A stretch of DNA of 6,066 nt from Hyphomicrobiales bacterium (GTDB lineage: Bacteria; Pseudomonadota; Alphaproteobacteria; Rhizobiales; Xanthobacteraceae): contig JAFKKQ010000292.1 in assembly GCA_017304505.1 (NCBI GenBank), positions 1 through 6,066 on the forward strand, in the 5' to 3' direction. Below the pieces are notes generated by a model. The model was given only the letters and a program-made list of their open reading frames with translations, was not told the DNA's origin and made no database searches. This document shows, piece by piece, positions 1 to 4,903 of this stretch. Position 1 is the first letter of the stretch, and each line of letters starts with the position of its first letter. The translations under genes were made by a program, and so were the position numbers.

Positions 1-467
1 AGCGTGCTCGGAAGGTTCGCGAAAATCAAAAGTTTCAACAGAGGACCAGCCGCCTGCTTCCCGAACGCTATGCCGATCAGCCACCAGCAGTTTACGTGGA
101 GCAGCGCATCTATGATAGCTTTCCGTCTCGGGAGGATGAGGCGAGGCTTGCGACGTTTCATCGGCATGAGTGGCCCGCCCGCATCGGACTTATTCCATCA
201 ATTGAGGACGGGCGCTACCGAGAGCTTGGTGAACGCGTCATCGCCACCGAGCAACCGCAATTACTGACAGGTTCGCAACGCACTCGATGGCAGACGTGGC
301 GCCGAGATCGGATTCTTGCTACCGGCGAAAACCCCTGGCTCACGGTCGCTGACGCGAGGGCCGAGCTCGACGAACTTGTTGAAGCCACGCCGGGCAAGCA
401 ACAACGCCAATTCAGCGACATAAGAAATTTTCTCAAAAGTCTGGAAACGAAGTGCTCGGTGGAGTGA
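1..467 (+). CDS. sbcB: Exodeoxyribonuclease I (SbcB-like), C-terminal part, 5' end outside the window
   Basis: Frame 3 is open from the first base to the TGA at 465-467, giving 154 residues with no internal stop, so this is the 3' part of a longer gene. The apparent GTG start at 96 lies inside the reading frame (..AVYVEQRIYDSF..) and is not the real start. The sequence follows the C-terminal region of E. coli ExoI as I recall it: KVRE near the beginning, then VEQRIYDSFPSREDEARL (E. coli VDAQLYNGFFSDADRAAM), then a GRYRELGERV segment followed by QRTRWQTWRRDRIL (E. coli EQQRWLEHRRQVF). ExoI is a processive 3'-5' single-strand DNA exonuclease of about 475 residues that acts in mismatch repair and recombination. 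The DEDD catalytic domain lies upstream and cannot be checked. GC is visibly lower than in the phage genes, suggesting a transferred segment. The gene symbol is by homology only. Confidence 0.72.
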   Translation, partial: RARKVRENQKFQQRTSRLLPERYADQPPAVYVEQRIYDSFPSREDEARLATFHRHEWPARIGLIPSIEDGRYRELGERVIATEQPQLLTGSQRTRWQTWRRDRILATGENPWLTVADARAELDELVEATPGKQQRQFSDIRNFLKSLETKCSVE

Positions 468-548
468 GACTACAATTAGATCGCTTCACTCTCTTAAATC
501 CGAGTATCAGCTCTTCAGATCATACCGCCCATAAGATTGGGTTGGGCT
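468..548. other. Convergent intergenic gap between the exonuclease gene and the recombinase operon
   Basis: These 81 AT-richer bases separate the stop of the plus-strand exonuclease gene from the stop of the minus-strand helix-turn-helix gene. I see no tRNA, no clear hairpin with a T-run on either strand, and no convincing ORF. If the recombinase operon is an inserted element, its left boundary probably lies here, because both flanking genes look complete at their 3' ends. No attachment-site core can be recognised. Confidence 0.4.
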
Positions 549-980
549 TCACGGGCACATGTAACCCCCCGATTCTGACCCTAACGCCGTTCGCTGCTCG
601 GACCAATCGGTCGAAAACCGCCGCATCAGGTGATCTAACTGGAGTACCGAGGGTTGCTGTCCATTCAGTATCGTTTCGATGATTTTTGGGGCTAGCAGTG
701 TCAACCGCAACACGCGGCTTACATACGATTCGTTGATCTTCTCCGCCGCCGCGATCTCGCGAATGGTCGAATACTGTCCACTCTCCAGCATCTCCCGCCA
801 GCGGAATGCCCGGGCGATCGCCTTGACCATGGCGCTGTCAACATGGCGGCGGATGGGCGTCGTGGTGACGTTAGTGCCGTCCGGTGCGAGGACGAGCTTG
901 CGGCCTCCGCGCCTGCGGATCGATATCGGCACGCGCACCGTGACGGTGCGGCCATCGCCGGTGAGATTAGACTCCGCCAT
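549..980 (-). CDS. Small helix-turn-helix protein encoded with the serine recombinase
   Basis: The protein has 143 residues. The N-terminal third is basic (VRVPISIRRRGGRKLVLAPDG), residues 50-65 are an AMVKAIARAFRWREML-type helix, and residues about 71-92 (TIREIAAAEKINESYVSRVLR) read as a ParB/KorB-like helix-turn-helix: a first helix with Ala-Ala, a turn at KIN and a recognition helix at SYVSRVL. The tail LTLLAPKIIETILNG with QPSVLQLDHLM also resembles what follows the ParB HTH. Small proteins of this type are often found next to large serine recombinases in alphaproteobacteria; this is from memory. The ATG at 980-978 shares one base with the recombinase stop (TGATG), so translation is probably coupled. 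Function is not established: DNA binding is inferred from the HTH, and a role as recombination accessory or directionality factor, or as operon regulator, is speculation. GC falls toward its 3' end. Confidence 0.75.
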   Translation of the reverse strand: MAESNLTGDGRTVTVRVPISIRRRGGRKLVLAPDGTNVTTTPIRRHVDSAMVKAIARAFRWREMLESGQYSTIREIAAAEKINESYVSRVLRLTLLAPKIIETILNGQQPSVLQLDHLMRRFSTDWSEQRTALGSESGGYMCP

Positions 981-2296
981 CAGGCCGCCCTCCGCGGTTC
1001 TGGCCGCACGGCGCGCAGATCAGTGACCAGATTCGTTAGCCCCTCTGTCCGCAGTTGGATGTCTGCACCTTCGGTGCTGATATCGACCCGCTCGACCAGC
1101 AATTGCACGATGCGCGCCTGCTCTGCGGGGAACAGTTCGTCCCAGAGCGGGTCGAGCCGCTCCAATTCCTCCCGGACGTCGGCTTTGGTGAGACCGTCCA
1201 GCGACTGTCGCGCAACCCGCCACGTGCGGACGATGACCTCGGGGGAGCGCAGGATGGTACGCACCTGCTCGATGACCGCGCTCTCGATTTCGGCTGCAGG
1301 GATACGGCGCACGGGGCAGGCCTCACCGTCACGTTTCAGCACGTCAGTCGAGACGTAATAGCGGTAGAGCTTGCCACTGCGTCGGGTGTGAGCAGGCGTC
1401 ATCGCCCGGCCGGTCGGTCCGAAGATCAGGCCCTTCAATAAGGCGGGCGTTTGAGTCCGCGTCTGCCACGCACGCACGCGCGGACTCTCGGCGAGAATGC
1501 TGTGGACCTTGTCCCAGAGCGCCTGACTGATGATGGCCTGGTGCTCGCCTGGATACGCAGTGCCCCTATGCACGGCTTGGCCGATGTAGACGCGGTTATT
1601 CAGGAGCTTGTAGACGTAGCCTTTGTCGACAAGCTTGCCCTGCTTGCCGGTGACGCCCTCCGCACGCAGAGCGCGCACCAGTGCGGTTGCGGAGCCGATC
1701 TTGACGAAGCGCTCGAAGATCATCCGGATCTTCTTTGCTTCGGCTTCGTTCACTACAAGCTTTCGGTCTTTCACGTCGTAGCCGAGCGGCACGAAGCCAC
1801 CCATCCACATGCCCTTCTTGCGGGAAGCGGCGAACTTGTCGCGGATGCGCTCGCCGATTACCTCTCGTTCGAACTGGGCGAACGACAGCAGGATGTTGAG
1901 CGTCAATCGGCCCATCGACGTGGTCGTGTTGAAAGATTGGGTGACGCTGACAAAGGTGACGCTGTTGCGGTCGAACACCTCGACCAGCTTGGCGAAATCC
2001 ATCAGGGCACGGCTCAATCGATCGATCTTGTAGACCACCACCACGTCGATGCGGCGCGCTTCGATGTCGGCGAGCAATCGCTGCAGTCCAGGGCGTTCCA
2101 GGGTCGCGCCGGAAATGCCGCCATCGTCGTAGCGGTCGGACACCAGCACCCAGCCCTCGGGCTTCTGGCTCGCGATGTACGCCTCGCAGGCCTCGCGCTG
2201 CGCATCGAGCGAGTTGAACTCCTGCTCCAGACCCTCTTCGCTCGATTTGCGGGTGTAGACCGCGCAGCGGAGTTTGCGGACGATCGGCTTCTTCAT
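980..2296 (-). CDS. Large serine recombinase / site-specific integrase
   Basis: This 438-residue protein belongs to the large serine recombinase family, which cut DNA through a 5'-phosphoserine and rotate subunits to integrate or excise elements. The resolvase domain occupies residues about 10-160: YTRKSS at 14-19 with Ser18 as the likely nucleophile, DGGISGATLERPGLQRLL at 58-75, VYKIDRLSR at 88-96, and GRLTLNILLSFAQFERE with GERIRDK leading into the long helix at 129-154. The recombinase DNA-binding domain (PF07508 type) covers about 170-270, including PLGYD and NNRVYIGQAVHRG. A degenerate zinc-ribbon-like region follows at 286-330, where the usual CxxC is replaced by FGPTG and only Cys327 remains. 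The end is predicted to be helical. I chose ATG 2296, giving MKKPIVRKLRCAVYTRKSS, over the in-frame start at 2422, because the added 42 residues match nothing and overlap DUF2924. The chosen start shares ATGA with the DUF2924 stop and lacks a strong Shine-Dalgarno. Confidence 0.93.
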   Translation of the reverse strand: MKKPIVRKLRCAVYTRKSSEEGLEQEFNSLDAQREACEAYIASQKPEGWVLVSDRYDDGGISGATLERPGLQRLLADIEARRIDVVVVYKIDRLSRALMDFAKLVEVFDRNSVTFVSVTQSFNTTTSMGRLTLNILLSFAQFEREVIGERIRDKFAASRKKGMWMGGFVPLGYDVKDRKLVVNEAEAKKIRMIFERFVKIGSATALVRALRAEGVTGKQGKLVDKGYVYKLLNNRVYIGQAVHRGTAYPGEHQAIISQALWDKVHSILAESPRVRAWQTRTQTPALLKGLIFGPTGRAMTPAHTRRSGKLYRYYVSTDVLKRDGEACPVRRIPAAEIESAVIEQVRTILRSPEVIVRTWRVARQSLDGLTKADVREELERLDPLWDELFPAEQARIVQLLVERVDISTEGADIQLRTEGLTNLVTDLRAVRPEPRRAA

Positions 2297-2739
2297 CGTG
2301 CGGCTCGCTGGTTCTTCAGGCCGAAGAAGGTGAGCCCATTCCAGCGCGTGCCGGTGATCGCACGTGCGATGGCCGAAAGAGACTTGTAGGGACGGCCCTG
2401 GTACTCGTAGCCGTCGTCGCACACGGTGACGCAGTGCTCGATGCCCTGGTATTCGCGGATGAGCCGCGTGCCCGCGATCGGTCGATCTTTGGCCGGTTGG
2501 CGCCGCCGCTTCGGATCGCCGCCGTCCAGCTCTTCGGCGAGGTCGCGCAGGCGCCGTAGCGTTTCGGGTTTCAGCCCGCCGTATGCCAACTCCTGGATGC
2601 GGTAGGCGAGGCGGTGTTCAAGGAAGCGCCGGTTGTACGGCGGCGGTTCGGATTCGAAGAGATCGCGCCATTTCTGCTTGAGCGCGCCGATCGGCGCAGT
2701 TTTCAGGGCGGCCAGTTGGGCCAGCACGGTGTCGGTCAA
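2293..2739 (-). CDS. DUF2924 domain protein, first gene of the recombinase operon
   Basis: The 148-residue protein reads as DUF2924: N-terminal VLAQLAALKTAPIGALKQKW, then DLFESEPPPYNRRFLEHRL and AYRIQELAYGGL (residues about 26-56), a charged helix (ETLRRLRDLAEEL), a basic linker (residues 77-87), then IREYQGIEHCVTVCDDGYEY with GRPYKSLSAIARAITGTRWNG. This last part (about 92-141) resembles the RAMA/DUF4357 pattern of short DNA-associated domains, an inference by eye. DUF2924 has no established function; the family is commonly found beside serine recombinases. The start is TTG at 2739-2737, supported by a GGAGG six bases upstream and by MTDTVLAQL, which fits the family N-terminus; no in-frame ATG lies close by. 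The stop overlaps the recombinase ATG. Any promoter must lie at or beyond the junction with the tail gene fragment; I could not identify one. Confidence 0.88.
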   Translation of the reverse strand: MTDTVLAQLAALKTAPIGALKQKWRDLFESEPPPYNRRFLEHRLAYRIQELAYGGLKPETLRRLRDLAEELDGGDPKRRRQPAKDRPIAGTRLIREYQGIEHCVTVCDDGYEYQGRPYKSLSAIARAITGTRWNGLTFFGLKNQRAAR

Positions 2740-2745
2740 TCCCAG

Positions 2746-2750
2746 CCTCC
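2746..2750 (-). promoter_or_regulatory. Shine-Dalgarno GGAGG for the TTG start of the DUF2924 gene
   Basis: The plus strand reads CCTCC at 2746-2750, so the minus strand carries GGAGG followed by CTGGGA and then TTG at 2739-2737. A perfect core with six-base spacing decides the TTG start. The motif sits only a base from the ATG at 2751 that opens the tail-tip fragment on the other strand, so it lies at the junction of the two sequence blocks. Confidence 0.7.
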
Positions 2751-3497
2751 ATGCGACGTGAGACGGTCGGCATGACTGCTCTGGTGAGCGGCAGAGTCGA
2801 GCAAACTCTCTCCGCTGGCCGCAGATATGGCTCGCTGCAAAGCTTTGCCGATGAGCGGGTTATGGCCGGCGGCAATGCTGGGCTCGTCGGCGACGAAGTG
2901 ATCCAGTTCGCCAATGCCGAGCTCATCGCCGAGGGCCGCTACCGCCTCAGCCGACTGTTGCGCGGCCAGCGCGGCACAGAGCACGAGATCGCGGCGCATC
3001 CGGCCGGCAGCCGTTTCATCCTGCTCGACCCGGCGCGCCAGCCGCGGCCGAATTTTTCGGTTTCGCGCATAGGGATCGAGATCGCCTGGCGCTATGCGCC
3101 GGTGCCGCAGGGACCGAGCGGCGACCTCTCGGGCGAGATCGTCCTCACGGACACAGGCAAGGGCTTAAGGCCGTTCGCGCCGGTGCATCCCAAGGCGGTG
3201 CGCGACCCATCATCCGGTGATGTGCAACTCTCTTGGATTCGGCGCACGCGCGTCGGCGGCGACTCCTGGCTTAACGAGGTGCCGCTCGGCGAGGAGACCG
3301 AAGAGTACGATGTCCTGATCCTCGATGGCGCAAACGTCGTGCGCACCATTCGCGTGACCAGCCAGAGCACGCTCTACCCCGCCGCCCAGCAAACGGCCGA
3401 CTTTGGAGCGCCGCCGGCCACCCTCGCTTGGCGGGTCGCCCAGATCTCGCGCGCCTACGGCCGCGGCGTGACAGCCGAAACCCTTTCCATCCTCTGA
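2751..3497 (+). pseudogene. C-terminal remnant of a GTA-type phage tail-tip / host-specificity protein
   Basis: The fragment encodes at most 248 residues and resembles the C-terminal part of the GTA ORFg15-type tail protein (TIM-barrel-like and phage-tail domains), normally well over 1,000 residues. The family signature is GGNAGLVGDEVIQFANAEL, then RYRLSRLLRGQRGTE (residues 40-77), HPAGSRFILLD (83-93), and a fibronectin-III-like segment at about 140-210 with SWIRRTRVGGDSW, VPLGEETEEYDV and YPAAQQ. Tail-like sequence is clear from about 2800; the codons between 2751 and 2800 are ambiguous. Neither ATG 2751 nor ATG 2772 has a good Shine-Dalgarno, so the first codon given is only the start of the open stretch. 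The N-terminal TIM-barrel part is absent and the DUF2924 gene starts back to back with the fragment. The end is normal: nine bases separate its stop from the next ATG, as in a tail operon. Probably non-functional. Confidence 0.75.
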
Positions 3498-3500
3498 GGA
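3496..3500 (+). promoter_or_regulatory. Shine-Dalgarno GAGGA for the DUF2793 gene, overlapping the tail gene stop
   Basis: GAGGA begins inside the TGA stop of the tail-tip fragment and is followed by six bases (CTACCC) and ATG at 3507. This fixes the start and shows that the two genes were built as one tail operon. Confidence 0.65.
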
Positions 3501-3506
3501 CTACCC

Positions 3507-4838
3507 ATGCCGACGCCCAATCTGGGCCTGCCGCAGCTCGCGGCAGACCAGGCGCAGAAGCACGTCACCGTCAACGAGGCACTCTACGATCTCGACGCGC
3601 TCGTGCAGCTCGCGGTGCTCGATCGCAGTCTTGCGGCCCCGCCTGGCTCGCCGGCGGACGGCGCTCGCTATATCGTGGCGGCGAGCCCCACCGGCGCATG
3701 GGCCGGTCACACCGACCATATCGCCGCCTGGCTCGATGGCGCCTGGCGTTTCTTCATCCCCGGTGTCGGCTGGCTCGCCTGGGTGGTGGACGAGGCGGCA
3801 CTGCTCGCCTGGAACGGCTCGGCCTGGGTCGATGCGCTCTCCGCCGTCTCGGCGATCCAGAACCTGGCCCTGCTTGGCATCCGCACCGCCGCGGACGCGA
3901 CCAACCGTCTCGCGGTGAAGTCCGACGGCGTGCTGCTCAGCCACGATGACGTGACGCCCGGCACCGGGCACATGCGCGTTGCGCTGAACAAGAGCGCCGC
4001 GGCAAAGGACGCCGGCTTCACGTTCCAGGACGCCTTCAGCACCCGCGCGTTGTTCGGCCTGCTCGGGGACGACGACTTCACCATCAAGGTGTCGCCTGAC
4101 GGCTCGACCTTCTATCTCGCGGTCTCGATCGATAAGGATACCGGCCACGTTGGCTTGGGTGGCGCGACCGCCGACGCCAACAACGCTCTGATTGTCAAGG
4201 GCACCGCCTTCCTGTTCGACCGCGAGACGGACGATGTCCGCTTCACGTTCAACAAGGCCGCCGCCGGCGACGATGTCGCGCTCACGTTCCAGACCAACTA
4301 TTCCGCGCGCGCGCTGTTCGGGCTCCTCGGCGACGACGACTTCACCGTCAAGGTCTCGCCCGACGGATCGAACTACTTCACCGGCTTCGTAGTCGATCGG
4401 AGCACTGGGCGGCTCAAGCTGCCGCTGGCGCCGAAGTTCTCGGCCTACACCAATTTCGACAACTACATCGCGGCCAATACCTGGACCAAGGTCCAGTTCA
4501 ACAATGCCGACTCCAACGACCAGAACGCCTTCAACGGCAGCAACAACAATTTCACGGCCCCGTTCGCCGGCACCTACACGTTTGGCTTCTCGTTGCGCTT
4601 CAAGGCCAACGCGACAGTCCCGACGAAGGTGACAGCCACGTTCTACAAGAACGGCGCTGAGCTCGGGCGGGGGCGCGCGGTCTCGGGCGCGCCGGTCGAC
4701 GATGTCACCACCTATAACCTGACGGTCCTCACGCCGCTCGCGACGAACGACGTAATCGACGTGCGCGTCCATTTCGCGACCAACGACGGCTACATCGAGA
4801 GCGACCAGTCGCACTTCTGGGGCCACTACGTGCCCTGA
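3507..4838 (+). CDS. Phage tail adhesin: DUF2793 domain, two internal repeats, C1q-like C-terminus
   Basis: The 443-residue protein starts with a canonical DUF2793 domain (residues 1 to about 112): TPNLGLPQLAADQAQKHVTV, NEALYDLDALVQL, PPGSPADGARYIV, WLDGAWRFFIPGVGW and AWNGSAWVD. DUF2793 is typical of alphaproteobacterial phage and GTA-like tail clusters. Two homologous modules follow, residues 156-218 and 244-306, offset by exactly 88 residues and sharing RALFGLLGDDDFT and KVSPDGS. The C-terminal 130 residues (about 311-443) look like a C1q/TNF jelly roll: TWTKVQFNN, NAFNGSNNNFTAPFAGTYTF, VTATFYKNGAELGRG, NDVIDVRVHF and a closing HFWGHYVP. C1q-like domains usually trimerise and bind ligands, so a trimeric receptor-binding fibre or spike is a reasonable inference. 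No signal peptide or membrane segment is present. It lies nine bases after the tail-tip fragment and before a terminator, so it was the last gene of the tail operon. It appears intact. Confidence 0.85.
   Translation: MPTPNLGLPQLAADQAQKHVTVNEALYDLDALVQLAVLDRSLAAPPGSPADGARYIVAASPTGAWAGHTDHIAAWLDGAWRFFIPGVGWLAWVVDEAALLAWNGSAWVDALSAVSAIQNLALLGIRTAADATNRLAVKSDGVLLSHDDVTPGTGHMRVALNKSAAAKDAGFTFQDAFSTRALFGLLGDDDFTIKVSPDGSTFYLAVSIDKDTGHVGLGGATADANNALIVKGTAFLFDRETDDVRFTFNKAAAGDDVALTFQTNYSARALFGLLGDDDFTVKVSPDGSNYFTGFVVDRSTGRLKLPLAPKFSAYTNFDNYIAANTWTKVQFNNADSNDQNAFNGSNNNFTAPFAGTYTFGFSLRFKANATVPTKVTATFYKNGAELGRGRAVSGAPVDDVTTYNLTVLTPLATNDVIDVRVHFATNDGYIESDQSHFWGHYVP
3972..4160 (+). repeat. Internal coding repeat, copy 1 (residues 156-218 of the adhesin)
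   Basis: Copy 1 runs from MRVALNK through FTFQDAFSTRALFGLLGDDD and KVSPDGS to HVGLGG. It aligns without gaps to copy 2, 264 bases downstream. In the best-conserved stretch (4065-4106 against 4329-4370) only six bases differ, five of them synonymous, which points to an old duplication kept by selection on the protein. Confidence 0.8.
4236..4424 (+). repeat. Internal coding repeat, copy 2 (residues 244-306 of the adhesin)
   Basis: Copy 2 runs from VRFTFNK through LTFQTNYSARALFGLLGDDD and KVSPDGS to GRLKLP and passes straight into the C1q-like domain. It matches copy 1 at an 88-residue offset, with conserved spacing throughout. It is probably a beta-rich shaft module. Confidence 0.8.
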
Positions 4839-4866
4839 TCCCTGCCCACCAACCACCACGCCAACG

Positions 4867-4887
4867 GCCGCCTCCGGGCGGCTTTTT
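4867..4887 (+). terminator. Rho-independent terminator after the tail adhesin gene
   Basis: GCCGCC at 4867-4872 pairs with GGCGGC at 4877-4882 around a TCCG tetraloop, and is followed by five T at 4883-4887. A six-pair all-G/C stem with a T-run fits an intrinsic terminator for the tail operon. It lies 28 bases after the adhesin stop and only 16 bases before the endolysin ATG. Confidence 0.8.
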
Positions 4888-4892
4888 CATTT

Positions 4893-4897
4893 GGAGA
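4893..4897 (+). promoter_or_regulatory. Shine-Dalgarno GGAGA for the endolysin
   Basis: GGAGA is followed by six bases (CCTTAA) and ATG at 4904. This supports the ATG at 4904, whose frame stays open to the window end. Confidence 0.65.
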
Positions 4898-4903
4898 CCT
4901 TAA

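Larger units (their letters stand above)
549..2750 (-). mobile_element. Putative serine-recombinase cassette (DUF2924, recombinase, HTH protein)
   Basis: Three overlapping minus-strand genes form a compact unit lying between an unrelated exonuclease gene and a truncated phage tail gene. A large serine recombinase is the usual integrase of phages and small integrative elements, so this may be the integration module of the adjoining prophage, now joined to tail DNA by a deletion, or an independent element that landed in the tail gene. The limits given are gene limits plus the Shine-Dalgarno, not proven ends. No inverted repeats, target-site duplication or att core is evident, which is normal for serine integrases with two-base cores. 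Confidence 0.45.

Noticed and set aside
96..467. A separate 123-residue protein starting at GTG 96
   Set aside because: The frame is open upstream to the first base and the upstream residues continue the ExoI similarity, so this GTG is an internal valine codon.
452..682. A 76-codon plus-strand open frame across the convergent gap
   Set aside because: It has no Shine-Dalgarno, no family resemblance, and overlaps both the exonuclease 3' end and the antisense of the HTH gene.
1451..2389. A 312-codon open frame on the plus strand opposite the recombinase
   Set aside because: The composition is biased (Ala/Asp/Leu/Val/His-rich) and it resembles no family; it is opposite the conserved catalytic domain of the recombinase.
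2297..2422. N-terminal extension of the recombinase by 42 residues to an upstream in-frame start
   Set aside because: The added residues match no recombinase N-terminus and lie over the coding part of DUF2924; the ATG at 2296 gives the standard short lead before YTRKSS.
464..2764. The 7-base direct repeat GTGAGAC at 464-470 and 2758-2764, flanking the recombinase operon, as a possible target-site duplication or att core
   Set aside because: Comparing two stretches of about 80 bases gives roughly a 40% chance of some shared 7-mer; the match does not extend on either side, and serine integrases normally leave only a two-base shared core.
3501..4859. A 452-codon open frame on the minus strand covering the whole adhesin gene
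   Set aside because: It is the mirror of a high-GC gene: Arg/Val/Glu-rich, low complexity, with no recognisable domain, whereas the plus strand encodes clear DUF2793 and C1q-like domains with a good Shine-Dalgarno.
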